A stretch of DNA of 20,663 bases from a virus. The DNA is taken from the IMG/VR virus record IMGVR_UViG_3300042353_000866, positions 1 through 20,663 of that record; one strand, given 5' to 3'. Below are positions 1 through 9,500 of the stretch, in pieces (the first letter of the stretch is position 1; every line of letters begins with the position of its first letter). A model generated the notes under the pieces. It saw only the letters and a list, made by a program, of their open reading frames with translations, had not been told where the DNA came from and did not search any database. Both the position numbers and the translations under genes were made by a program.

Positions 1-3000
1 AGATGTTACACCCGGTGTAGCCGAAGGTATCAACCAGCGAGAACCACATGTAGTAATCGTTGATCTGGTAAACGTTGTTGATGACGATGTCCGTTAGGTT
101 CGGGGTGGCGTAATTCTGATTGCCGAACTGTGGAACAAACGACGGGCTGTTGTTATACCAGAGATAGACTCCGCTGATATCCACATCAGTAACTTGCGGT
201 GTAAAGCTGTACTGGAATCCGCCGTTGAATCCTACGAAACCAGAGGCCTGCGGTGGTTTGGGCGGTGGATTATTCATCTTCAAACGCCCGCCGGTAGCGA
301 TATTTCCATAGGCATCCATCGTGTCCACGTAAAGGTCGAATCCGCGCCGAGCTGGGCCACCGAGGCCAGTGTAGAGAAAGCCTGCTGGGAAAGCATAGCT
401 GGAGTTGTCGCGGCCAGAAATGATCACTGTCGGGCTCAGGTAGTTGGAGGTACCGTCAAATCCGCTAACACGAATCCGATAGCCAGTTACCAGATCATAG
501 GCCGGGCTACTGAACCCATCGCTATTCTTTTGGAAGTTCCACCCAAGCGTTGGATTTTGACCAACGAATCCGGTGTAAGCGCCGTTACTGGAAAATAGAT
601 AGTCGTCAAAATTCTCAGTGATAAAAACACCAGACAGTGGTGGGGTGCGGCCAAAAGGATTGGTCGCCGGGACCGTGTAGCTCGCATTGATATACGAAGA
701 GATTTCTCCACCCAGACTTACAGCGGCCACATTGAACTCATAAGTGCCTACCTCGGCGGCCCAAGTCGTAAAGTTTGATGGCGTGACGTATTGATCTGTT
801 GATGAGGTCGCGTAGGCGCGGCCAGATACGACGTATTGCGAGAAATTCCTACCCTTGTCTGGCGTGTCGGTCCACGTCACATAGAGATTCTGATAGAACG
901 TATTGTCAGCTAGCGCGCCAGTCTGATAAGCAATATTTAGCGCGCTTGGCGGACGAATAGAGGTCGAATCTCCGTTATTGGGCGGATCATCAACGATAGT
1001 GTAGCCCGTAGAGATCAGGAAGTTGACCCCGGTGCTCGCCTGAAGACCCAAGACCTCAATTTTGCCCGGCTCGATCTCGGAGGTGGCCAAGCACGTGTAG
1101 AAAGAGGCGGTGTTGAAAATTCCAGTGTAGCCGCTCGCTGACAGAGTCCATGGACTGCCAATGTAAATACCAGAGTCAAACTGGCCCGCCATTCCAAGGC
1201 GCGTGTAGGTTCCGGGGGTGTCAATGACACGATACGTTTCAATCTGCGTCTGACGAATTGAGCTGATCTGGTTTGATCCTGTGACCGTCATTGGATCGGC
1301 CACGGCCTTTGGCGTGATTGCCGTGAGGGTGTATGTGACGCCAGCTTCTAGGGTCACCGGACGGTCCAGATCAACGAAACTGCGACCCGTGCTAAACCCT
1401 GCGATTCTTCCGCCTTGGCTCCTGTTGTTTCTGAAATTGTCGTAGACAGCGAAATTATCACCCGGCCTCAGATAAAGCCCTTCAAGAGAGGTCTGGAACG
1501 TGACCGTTTCGGTCAATAGACGCTCAGTTTGCAGGGCCCAAGTGCCAAGGCGATAAGCCTGACCGGGAGAAGAGCAGGCAAAGGCAGTGATATCCTTTTG
1601 GACATAGCCATATCTCTGAATGCCCTCTACGTCCTCGATGTACTGGATGGCCTCGCGAAACCCATTGTTTGGGTCGCGCCATTTGACCATTGCAACGGTT
1701 GACCTAGTGTTCTTAGCCGTGTCCGAGTATGAGAATGATCCATTTACGACGTTTGCATTTGTGAAATCGTATACAGGATATTTCGTATCAGCTGATTGGC
1801 TCAGCTGGATTGTTCCATTGGCATAATACATCATGCCACGGAACGTGGAAGCGAGATTCAGAAGAACCGAATACGCTTGATCCGGCTGTTGAATAGCCAC
1901 GTTGCATGTGAAGCGTGGCTCCAGTCCGCCATCTCCATCATCGACCATTTCATCGCAGTATTGAGCGATTTGGTAGAGCGTCCATTTGTCTATCGACGCC
2001 GCCGAGATGTAGTCTCCAAGGCCATGGACGGGGTCCGTGACCATGTCGTAGAAGACCCATGCGGGATTATCGGTCCAAACGCCAGTGCGGAAATCGCCGG
2101 TCCAGATCGTTGGGTAGGACGCTGGGATGATGGTTGGAGTGATATCAGTGGAAAAGACTGTGAGTGGGACTGGCGACGCGGTCGCGGTCGCGTCCTCGCT
2201 AATGGTAAAGGACGGTTCGATCACCGCGCGATTTACAGACGTTATGTAGGTATTGGCCGGAATACCCACTCCGGTAACTTTCATTCCATACTCTACGCCC
2301 GTTGTGAAATACGCCAGATTATTTGGCTCCACGCCAACCTGCTTGTTCCCAGCTATCAGGTTGCCGCCTATCGCAAACGTATTATATCCATAGTTATATT
2401 TTGTCGGAGTATAACCATTTGGGACGCTCAAAAGCATACCCATTATATCGTATGACCGATTGGGAATAGAAGAGAACTGATTCGATGCAATGCTAATCGC
2501 CGACATGGCGCTATTCGGATAGGCGTACCCGTTCGCGGAGACCACCGAGATCGAATCCACAAAGATTGCATTCTGCGTGCGAGTTGACTGGATATCCTCG
2601 GAAACGCGGCGGACTCTGATTCTCCATGAATAGCGGGATGACGGCGGAGTCGTCTTGGGCAACACGTAGGTCACCGTTTGAAGATATGCCGTTGTGCATT
2701 TTCCATTGATTACGCTTACAGCATTGGCAGATGGGCCATCAGTAGGCGATTGTGCGACATAGGCCCCGTTGTTCAAGGAAATGTCTACCGCATAGGACAG
2801 CTCAAACCCGTTCGTGTTGCCGTTGTTGTCCTGCGTGTATAGCGCAGGCACCCGGACTGTCATGCGGATGGAATCGGCGTCGGGATACGTGTCGGTGCTA
2901 ATCGTGGTGACTACCGTTTTGTACGGGCCAGCACCAATGGGAGGATTAGAAATTAGGGTGTTGGACTGAAGGGGGATGGCGACCTCAACCTTCTGAAAAC

Positions 3001-3259
3001 CGCTAATGCCACTTTGGGACGCCGATCCCAGCATGTAGTCATAGAAAAACCCAGCGCCCGACACATTGTAATTGTATGACCCATCCACATTCCTGATGGG
3101 CACATCGTCAAAATAGATCGACATCAGCGGGTCCATGGGCAACGACGGATTCTTCTGCGCAAAGCCCGAGATTGGCCCTTCACACAGAAGGTCCAAGACT
3201 TTCAGCGTGCTATCCGAAAGCAGGGTGTTCGGGGATTCTTGATTGACTGGTGCGGCCAT
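1..3259 (-). CDS. J: Tail tip / host-specificity protein J family, 3' part outside window
   Basis: This is the lambda gpJ (TipJ) type central tip protein, which forms the distal tail tip and usually contacts the host receptor. I read it codon by codon: ATG at 3259, then 1086 codons with no stop to the window edge, so the C-terminus is missing. Residues 23-62 carry the J N-terminal pattern (LCEGPISGF, then IYFDDVPIRNVDGSYNY). Around residues 435-620 is the Phage-tail_3-like core: GLEPRFTCNV, STFRGMMYYANG, a VKWRDP segment, TERLLTETVTF and LEGLYLRPGDN. From about residue 770 follows a fibronectin-III-like domain, then further beta-rich segments to residue 1086. The start is 17 bases after the I stop, in the order known for lambda, and no Shine-Dalgarno sequence precedes it (context GTAACC-ATG-G). 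Receptor specificity usually lies in the missing C-terminal part, so no host can be inferred. The family call is very secure. Confidence 0.95.
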   Translation of the reverse strand, partial: MAAPVNQESPNTLLSDSTLKVLDLLCEGPISGFAQKNPSLPMDPLMSIYFDDVPIRNVDGSYNYNVSGAGFFYDYMLGSASQSGISGFQKVEVAIPLQSNTLISNPPIGAGPYKTVVTTISTDTYPDADSIRMTVRVPALYTQDNNGNTNGFELSYAVDISLNNGAYVAQSPTDGPSANAVSVINGKCTTAYLQTVTYVLPKTTPPSSRYSWRIRVRRVSEDIQSTRTQNAIFVDSISVVSANGYAYPNSAMSAISIASNQFSSIPNRSYDIMGMLLSVPNGYTPTKYNYGYNTFAIGGNLIAGNKQVGVEPNNLAYFTTGVEYGMKVTGVGIPANTYITSVNRAVIEPSFTISEDATATASPVPLTVFSTDITPTIIPASYPTIWTGDFRTGVWTDNPAWVFYDMVTDPVHGLGDYISAASIDKWTLYQIAQYCDEMVDDGDGGLEPRFTCNVAIQQPDQAYSVLLNLASTFRGMMYYANGTIQLSQSADTKYPVYDFTNANVVNGSFSYSDTAKNTRSTVAMVKWRDPNNGFREAIQYIEDVEGIQRYGYVQKDITAFACSSPGQAYRLGTWALQTERLLTETVTFQTSLEGLYLRPGDNFAVYDNFRNNRSQGGRIAGFSTGRSFVDLDRPVTLEAGVTYTLTAITPKAVADPMTVTGSNQISSIRQTQIETYRVIDTPGTYTRLGMAGQFDSGIYIGSPWTLSASGYTGIFNTASFYTCLATSEIEPGKIEVLGLQASTGVNFLISTGYTIVDDPPNNGDSTSIRPPSALNIAYQTGALADNTFYQNLYVTWTDTPDKGRNFSQYVVSGRAYATSSTDQYVTPSNFTTWAAEVGTYEFNVAAVSLGGEISSYINASYTVPATNPFGRTPPLSGVFITENFDDYLFSSNGAYTGFVGQNPTLGWNFQKNSDGFSSPAYDLVTGYRIRVSGFDGTSNYLSPTVIISGRDNSSYAFPAGFLYTGLGGPARRGFDLYVDTMDAYGNIATGGRLKMNNPPPKPPQASGFVGFNGGFQYSFTPQVTDVDISGVYLWYNNSPSFVPQFGNQNYATPNLTDIVINNVYQINDYYMWFSLVDTFGYTGCNI

Positions 3260-3276
3260 GGTTACTTAGTCTGCTA

Positions 3277-4014
3277 CTATTCGTGGACACCCTGCTGGTC
3301 AGGGTTCAGATCAAATGGAATGGGTATATACTGATAGCCGCCGCCCGGAAGCGCTTTTCTTTCATAGCGAATTACGCCTGCGCCGACTTGTATGCTTTGA
3401 TCCTTATTGTCGAAGGAGATTGAGACTGGCATTGGGGTTACCAAGGCGCGGCCATACACTAGACCAACAGCGCCTCCTTGGCTTATTGCCGATGCGTTGC
3501 CACCAAACAGATTTGAGCCTCTGGAGTCGCCCTCGGCGTTATTATTGAAGTTGGGTGTGGGGGTTAGCATCTGGGTAATGCCGCCAAGAACGAGAGAGGC
3601 GCTAATGCCCACAAGGGCAGTTCCAACTATGCCAAGTCCGCCACCCGCAGAGGCCATGGCCCACCCGCCAGCCGCGAATCCTCCCGTTAGCGCAATTGAG
3701 GCGATAATGGCGATCCCAAGCAGGATTTTTGCGCCGCCACTGTTTCGCCCTTTAGCTACCGGCATGAGGTAAATATTAGCATTCCCACTGCGGTTGTGCA
3801 GCTCGCTCTTCTCAATCAGCGCGTCTTTCTTCCCAACTCCAAGGCGATAGAATTTCTTCGCGCCCTCCTTAGACAAATATGCCCTCAGCTTCCCTCTCAG
3901 ATTCACATCAATCGCGCGAATCGCCTCAGCGGGCGAGCTGACTTTGAGGGTCCATTTCTTGCCAAATAACTGGCCAAGTTTACCCCCGAGATGAATTGTG
4001 GTGAGTCCTTCCAT
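3277..4014 (-). CDS. I: Tail assembly protein I family (lambda gpI-like)
   Basis: 245 residues, close to lambda gpI in length. In lambda, I acts with K, L and J during assembly of the tail tip; its exact biochemistry is not settled. Residues 1-85 form a soluble N-terminal domain with a beta-grasp look (TTIHLGGKLG, then SSPAEAIRAIDVN). Two hydrophobic, glycine/alanine-rich segments follow at about 95-118 and 122-150. The C-terminal part (about 168-205) matches the family pattern: NLFGGNASAISQGGAVGLVYGRALV, with glycine-rich turn, QG and YGR. The gene starts 30 bases after K and ends 17 bases before J. It is one of few genes here with a visible ribosome binding site (AAAGGAA about 10 bases upstream). 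An element resembling the candidate promoter motif lies about 40 bases upstream, inside the K C-terminus. Confidence 0.85.
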   Translation of the reverse strand: MEGLTTIHLGGKLGQLFGKKWTLKVSSPAEAIRAIDVNLRGKLRAYLSKEGAKKFYRLGVGKKDALIEKSELHNRSGNANIYLMPVAKGRNSGGAKILLGIAIIASIALTGGFAAGGWAMASAGGGLGIVGTALVGISASLVLGGITQMLTPTPNFNNNAEGDSRGSNLFGGNASAISQGGAVGLVYGRALVTPMPVSISFDNKDQSIQVGAGVIRYERKALPGGGYQYIPIPFDLNPDQQGVHE

Positions 4015-4044
4015 TGTAATTGGTTCCTTTCCGCCTTGCTGACT

Positions 4045-4785
4045 TTAGGAGTTACACGTATTTTGGGCCGATTTCACCAAAGATTTGTGGCGAAACACAG
4101 AGATTAGGCGGGAGAACCAGCGTTCCGTCAGGGGCTCCCAGCGTGATAGACCGTTGATTGGGTGATGGAGGAATCGATTGCCACTACCAACAATCCCAAA
4201 GTGCTGGGGCATCGCCCTGTCCGTTTTGAACACTAGAAGATCATCAATCTGCACATTTTCTACAGGGATCAGCGCAAAACCCTCTTTCTCATAAGAATGT
4301 GCGATAACACCGGCCTCTTCATGAGACATGGACTCATCGCGGTCGTAGTCCCCCAAATAAATCCCATGAGTCGCCCTGAAGTAATTGCGCACCAGCCCAT
4401 AGCAGTCATCAAAACCCACACACCAAGGCCGCGCTAGAAAGGTCGATTCACTAGACTTTGGGATGTATTCGTGCCAAGAATCCGTGGCAGTGTCATACAA
4501 GTAGAAGGGTATCATCATTTCCTCTGCGCACTCCAGATCGGCTGGGGAGAACCCGGGCGACATAACAGGGTGAGAGTGAAAAACTGCCAGCCCGTGACCA
4601 AGCCCCTCGGCGAGAATCATATCGTCCATGGAAATCTCAAACTCCTCCTTGGGGTTCTCCGCTACATTTTTGCATGGAAGAATGGCGGGATTTCCAATCC
4701 AGTCTCGATAAATGAGCGCGCAGACCTCATTCTCGGGGTCTAGCCGCGCCAAATCGATGAGCTGTTTTTTAATGCCGGTATGCAC
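4045..4785 (-). CDS. K: Tail assembly protein K: JAMM metalloprotease-like plus NlpC/P60 peptidase
   Basis: Lambda gpK-like, 246 residues, with two hydrolase folds in the usual order. The N-terminal JAB/JAMM domain shows a complete zinc motif: Glu20, His70-x-His72, Ser80 and Asp83 (FHSHPVMSPGFSPADLE). The C-terminal NlpC/P60 domain has nucleophile Cys128 in DDCYGLVRNYF, catalytic His195 in PQHFGIVG and a third polar residue at His207/208 (FLHH). Both active sites look intact. In lambda-like phages K is needed for tail tip assembly; a role in peptidoglycan cleavage during DNA entry is commonly inferred from the NlpC/P60 fold and not shown here. The start is GTG at 4785, three bases after the L stop, without a Shine-Dalgarno sequence, so translational coupling to L is likely. 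The domain call is strong; the in vivo substrate is unknown. Confidence 0.92.
   Translation of the reverse strand: MHTGIKKQLIDLARLDPENEVCALIYRDWIGNPAILPCKNVAENPKEEFEISMDDMILAEGLGHGLAVFHSHPVMSPGFSPADLECAEEMMIPFYLYDTATDSWHEYIPKSSESTFLARPWCVGFDDCYGLVRNYFRATHGIYLGDYDRDESMSHEEAGVIAHSYEKEGFALIPVENVQIDDLLVFKTDRAMPQHFGIVGSGNRFLHHPINGLSRWEPLTERWFSRLISVFRHKSLVKSAQNTCNS
4052..4058 (-). promoter_or_regulatory. Possible half-copy of the CGTGTAA motif upstream of I
   Basis: Minus-strand CGTGTAACTCC, overlapping the last codons of K and about 38 bases upstream of the I start. It lacks the GTATAA half. It shares AAATCGGC upstream with the copy before the tape measure. It lies within coding sequence, so chance cannot be excluded. 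Confidence 0.25.
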
Positions 4786-4788
4786 AGA

Positions 4789-5697
4789 TCAGGTTGTAAT
4801 CCAATCGGCTCGGGCAGTCCCCGGAAAGGCGGCGATTCTTAGGGATCTGCCCGGGAATCTCAAGGTGCATCCAGAGCATGTCTTTGGGCAGGCATCTGCG
4901 ACCCATGCACCGGGATTTCCAACCGGGCTGACTCCCACTGTTCCGTTATTCCGACAAACGTAGTAGATTTTGATACCAGACAATTGAGGGAGAGACGAAT
5001 AGACGAATACCGCATTGCCTTTCGCGTAAGTGGTTGCGGCATTGTAGGCTCCTTGATCGGTTACCGTCATTCCGTAATAGCTCGCAAAAGTTCGATTTGC
5101 ACTGTCGGCGACTGGAAGACCGGCATACCCGCATGTGCGCGTATCTCTGTATTTCCACGGGGCAGCGCACACATTGGAGATAATTTGCCGTCGTGGCAAT
5201 TTGACATTCTGCAACTCCAAAGGGCTGGACAGCTCCCACTGTACATACTCCTGATTCTCAGACACCTTGCGATTAACCACCCACGGCTCATCAGGGTACG
5301 CCGCCGTAGGGTCTGGGCTATATGGAGAGATCGATCCCGGAAAATTGACCGCATCAATGAACCTTGCAAAAACCCTACGGCGAGTCAGTAGCGCGCCAGT
5401 CAAATCATCGTTTTGCAGGAGAAGCGCCGATATAAACCCATTGATGTTTGAAGCCGTAAGCTTTGGACGCGGAAGCGTGCCTTTTCCATCGTAAGCAGAT
5501 TCGGTCATTTCGATAGGGAATGGCGTATAGGTGATCCCATTGAAAACGATGGGTTTCAAATTCCCGTTTGTGGCTGAACAGAAATAGAAGATTGAGGACA
5601 TCCCAATGTTGGTTCCATTGAGAATAAACAGGTCCAACAGCGCAGAAGGTGCGAATTTTGTCTGTTCTGCGAGAACTGTTTGTGGTGTATTGGCCAT
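4789..5697 (-). CDS. L: Minor tail protein L family, probable Fe-S tip protein with an inserted carbohydrate-binding-like module
   Basis: 302 residues; lambda gpL is about 232. Residues 38-190 show the family pattern: NGITYTPFPIEM, SAYDGKGTLPRPKL, TRRRVFARFID and SSPLELQNVKLPRRQI. Lambda gpL binds an iron-sulfur cluster through C-terminal cysteines. Here Cys177, Cys189 and a CPKTCSGCTLR cluster (Cys270, 274, 277) are the equivalent candidates; which four bind metal cannot be told by eye. Between Cys189 and Cys270 is an extra block whose residues 216-266 look like a small chitin/carbohydrate-binding (CBM5/12-like) module: a YNAATTYAKGN start, YYVCRNN, VGVSP and a closing Trp265. A related block opens the neighbouring M protein. 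The start context is AACACC-ATG-G, five bases after the M stop, without a Shine-Dalgarno sequence. The family call is firm; the module call is by pattern only. Confidence 0.85.
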   Translation of the reverse strand: MANTPQTVLAEQTKFAPSALLDLFILNGTNIGMSSIFYFCSATNGNLKPIVFNGITYTPFPIEMTESAYDGKGTLPRPKLTASNINGFISALLLQNDDLTGALLTRRRVFARFIDAVNFPGSISPYSPDPTAAYPDEPWVVNRKVSENQEYVQWELSSPLELQNVKLPRRQIISNVCAAPWKYRDTRTCGYAGLPVADSANRTFASYYGMTVTDQGAYNAATTYAKGNAVFVYSSLPQLSGIKIYYVCRNNGTVGVSPVGNPGAWVADACPKTCSGCTLRFPGRSLRIAAFPGTARADWITT

Positions 5698-5702
5698 GGT
5701 GT

Positions 5703-6455
5703 TTAGAGGTCAAACACGCGGTTGAGAGTGACGCTGTATGACACAAGCCCAAATGAGTCTGATGTGTAGCTGATGGTTGGGGCTACATATTTCGCATTAG
5801 GATTTGTCGCCAAACTAGAGACTGGAAAAAGAACCTCGAAGGCATAGGCTCCCGCCATGTTCTGAATGAAATTCGTCGCCGCCCGAACCTCCTTGTTTCG
5901 TCGGGAGGTGTAGACAAAATTGTAATTCTGGTTGTATGAATTTATGCCATTCGGTGATCTTTGAGAGTATCCGTCTCCGAGTTGAGCCGTGATCGTATTG
6001 TTGTTCACGTCAGACTTTGTCTGATAGGCGGGAATAAACGCGAATCCTGTGGTCCAGCTGGGATTCAGTCGCCCGGAAATCGCGCCAATCGTGGCGGCGG
6101 TAATGCCCTGCGGCCAGCCGGGACTCGTGTAGGAGACAAATCCCTGCCCAGCATCCGTGATCATTCCCGTGTAGTTCAGCGAGCTGTTAAACAGCCCGGT
6201 CACATAAATGATTGAGCCGGGATAGAACGTGGGGTTGGAGCCTTGGGTGAAGTTGAGAGTCGCTGTGTCATCGGTGCGTGACCAGCCCGTGACTGGGATG
6301 TTGAAACGACCGGTCGGGGTCACGCCCACATTTCCATCTCTCAGACTGTAGTAATACGTCAGGTCTGTGGCCCTCACGCCATCGCCCTGCACCACATCCC
6401 ACTTGCTGAATGTCACGCTCGCGTTATACGGAGGAAAGTAGTATTGGGAAGGCAT
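5703..6455 (-). CDS. M: Minor tail protein M family with an N-terminal extension
   Basis: 250 residues, more than twice the length of lambda gpM (about 109). The C-terminal half (about 136-250) matches the Phage_min_tail family: TAQLGDGYSQRSPNGIN, then AATNFIQNMAGAYAFEVLFP and a strand-rich end. In lambda, M sits between the tape measure complex and L in the tip. The N-terminal 135 residues are extra. Residues 8-58 (PPYNASVTFSKWDVV, YYYSLRDGNVGVTP, Trp58) resemble the inserted CBM5/12-like module of the downstream L protein, and a beta-rich linker at about 64-130 follows. The gene starts 76 bases after the tape measure stop. The leader holds a TTGACA-like hexamer but no clear -10 box and no Shine-Dalgarno sequence (ACTGCC-ATG). 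The family call is good from the GDGYSQR motif and the position. Confidence 0.82.
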   Translation of the reverse strand: MPSQYYFPPYNASVTFSKWDVVQGDGVRATDLTYYYSLRDGNVGVTPTGRFNIPVTGWSRTDDTATLNFTQGSNPTFYPGSIIYVTGLFNSSLNYTGMITDAGQGFVSYTSPGWPQGITAATIGAISGRLNPSWTTGFAFIPAYQTKSDVNNNTITAQLGDGYSQRSPNGINSYNQNYNFVYTSRRNKEVRAATNFIQNMAGAYAFEVLFPVSSLATNPNAKYVAPTISYTSDSFGLVSYSVTLNRVFDL

Positions 6456-6531
6456 GGCAGTCGGGCTAAGGTTTAGATGATTACTGTTTTATGAGATTTG
6501 TCAAGCTAAATCCAAAGATTGAAACTCATTC

Positions 6532-9500
6532 TCATCGCCCCTGAACAAAACGGTTCTTCTGCGCGAAGAATCCATCAGAGCGAGACTGATTCACGAGTTC
6601 CTGCTGCACAATCCCTTGAACCTGTTTTTGGAGCTTCATCGCAAAGTCTGGGCCGAAGCCGCCTTGGCCATCTTTCTTGTCAGAAGATGCGGACGCTGAA
6701 GAGGTTCCGTTGTTATTGATCTCGATCTTCACGTTGACATTGGACGAGCCGCCGCCACCGCTGGAGCTGGTCATGGGCTTTGCCATTTCCACAGAACCGC
6801 CGCCATCAACCATTCCACCGTCTGCAAAAAGACGAGGGGCTTGAAAGTCTACTCCGCCGCCGCCAGTAACCATGCCGCCGCCAGCAAAAAGACGAGGGGG
6901 CTGCAAATTCATTCCGCCGCCGCTGGTGACCATGCCGCCAGCCGCAAAAAGGCGAGGTGATTGGAAATTTGCTTCTTCGCCGCTAGAAACTGTGCCGCCA
7001 TTCGCGAAAAGACGGGGAGATTGGAAGTCGGTTTTTCCACCGCTGGAAACCATACCACCGTTTGCGAAAAGACGAGGCGATTGGAAATTCATTTTTCCAG
7101 CATTGGAAACTATGCCTCCATCCGCAAAAAGACGCGGAGACTGGAGATCCATCTTTTCAGAAGCGGTGGCCATGCCGCCGTTTGAGAAAAGGCGAGGAGA
7201 CTGGAAGTCTACTTTACCACCATTCGCAAAAAGACGCGGAGACTGAAAGTCCACATTCTCTCTATTCGCGAAAGCAATGGAGGGTCGTGGGTCAACCTTT
7301 TCGTTAGTGACGAAGGCAAGAGGAGATTGAAAAGCAGGTTTTCCGCTATTGGTCAAAACGCGTGGAGACTGGAAGCCTGTTTTTCCAGCGTCTGCAAAAA
7401 TACGCGGAGACTGAGGAGCCACTTTCCCGCCATTCTCAAAAAGAGCCGGAGATTCAAAATCGACCATCCCACCATTCGCGTACATTCTGCGGGTGGGCGG
7501 GAGCACATAGCCCATTTGATTGGAGCCACCATTGGGATTCGCGCTGAGCCAAGGAAAAAGGCCAGAGGGCGGGGTCATTCCGCGCTGTTCCGTCTCAAGT
7601 CTCACGCGATTAGCGCTGATCTCTGTCGCGTTCATCGGCGTGAACTTCGGATCTTTTGGAGCCAGCATGGAGGAAACTCCGCCGAGCAGAGCGGATGCCC
7701 CAAGGCCCAACGCGGCCTTTTGCCACATGGGCATAGCTGTTTTTTGAGCCAAAGACGCAGCTGACATGGTGGCCGGGTCCATGTTTCTCACAAAGTCTGA
7801 ACCCATACCCACGCCCGGGTTCACGTTGGCCTGAAGAGTCGGGCCGCTAGCGGCTGAAGGGCCGAATTGAAATGCGCCAGCCCCAGCATCCGCCTTAAAA
7901 AGGCTGCCCGTCTGAGAATAGTTCTGGGCCAGCCCGCCGCCGATTCCACCGATAATAGCTCCTGCGATTGCGCCCTTTTTGCCGCCAGTTGCGTAGCCGA
8001 GAGCCCCGCCCATGACCGCACCCATGAGAAGGCCGCCAAAGAATCGGTGTTGGACTTTCCCGTTGACCAGAGAATCGAGGTAGTCAGGTCCCAGTTTGCC
8101 TACGGCAGATTTCTTGATGATGAAGGAGCCCGGGGCAAGGCGCGCCGGGACATCGTCTTTAACGCCCGAGCCGCCACGGACCATGCCGCCGTCAGCGTAT
8201 TTATTCAGGCGGTGAAGGGTGTCGTACCCAATGGACTTCGCGGCTTTCGGCCCAATGTAGTATTCTCCGCCGGTAAGCATCGCGGGGACTTTGCCGCCCA
8301 TAGCGAAGGGGATAGGGCCGCCGTTAGCGCGGCCAACCGCTGGAGAGGACCCGCCGAACATGGAGCCGAGGATGCCCTGAATGGCTTGGCTCGCGAACAT
8401 GCGCGAAGCGTCACCAAGGACAGACACCGCGAAGGAGCGGAAAGCATCCTTGCCGGATTTTGCGCCCGTCACAAAGTCACCAAAAGCACCGGACAGATTG
8501 GAGGATAGGGACTGTCCGAGGTTCGCGCCGAGGTCGGAGAGATCAGCGAAATCCCTCTTCATTTTTGCGAAAACGGACCCAAAGCCAACCTTTAGACTTT
8601 CCATCGAATTGCCTTGCAGGCCTTCCTCTTGGGCTCTCGCAAGACGCTTGCCTGAGATGCTTGAGCCAGACTCAAATTGCCCCACGATTTTCTCAGCGTT
8701 CCTCAGTCGCTCAAGCCGCAGGTCGCCCTCTGAGATTCCATTTGAGCGGAACTTTTCTTCAAGGGCCAAATTCTTCCCATTAATCTTCAGTTTGTTAATG
8801 GATTCCTCTTCGTCTCCGCGCCTCTTCGCAATGTCAAGAAGGACACGATTGGTCTCAATTGCGTCTTTAAGCGCCTTGTTTTCCGTCGCAACTCCGACGG
8901 TTATTTTTTCTTGATTCTGGGTTATTAGCCCCATCATTCTTTCTTTCTCTGCGAGAATAGTCGTTTGCTCAAGCAGTAAATCTCTGACTTTTTCCTCATC
9001 ATTCTCGCCTCTGGCGGTTCTGAGGCTCGACTCATTGTCCAGTTGTCTGCGCTCGATTGTTCCAAAATTCAACCGTCTTTGCAGTTTCGCGCGTTCTTCT
9101 TTGCCGGGCTCATATGAAAGGGAGGCGTTTTCACGCCCCTGTTTCTTGAGGAGATCGGACATCGCACCAATGGATACGTCTGCATCATATCTGTCTTGCG
9201 ATATATTTCCAGCTTGAAATTCTTTGTTGAGATTAGCGATTCGTCGCTGCGTGTTCAGGGCTTCCGTTATGTCTGGGACATCCCGGCGCTCCAAAGAGCG
9301 ATTAAAAAGTTCTTCTGCGTTTGCCGCGTTTTTTCCATACTCAGACGCACCGCCAGCTCGTGTTCCTTTAAATCTGTAGTCTTTCTCTAAAGCGCTTGTG
9401 TTTTCATCGGTCGCGCGGTTCTGCTCTTCAAGAGATTTGTTTAGACTCTCTTGAGCGCGAACGGCCTCTTGAAGAGCTTTTTTAAACTCGTCCGAGAGCC

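Noticed and set aside
1796-2455. Plus-strand open frame of 219 codons
   Set aside because: It is antisense to the conserved J core, including the GLEPRFTCNV region. Its protein shows no recognisable fold, and no other gene lies on the plus strand.
6872-7246. Plus-strand frame with regular KRRGDW-type repeats
   Set aside because: It is the mirror image of the tape measure repeats. The periodicity and lack of stops come from the coding strand.
6793-7464. Regularly spaced repeats as a possible CRISPR array
   Set aside because: The whole unit is conserved and stays in one reading frame; there are no unique spacers.
7867-8914. Plus-strand frames of 213 and 177 codons
   Set aside because: They lie antisense to the conserved tape measure C-terminal region, with no ribosome binding site or recognisable domain.
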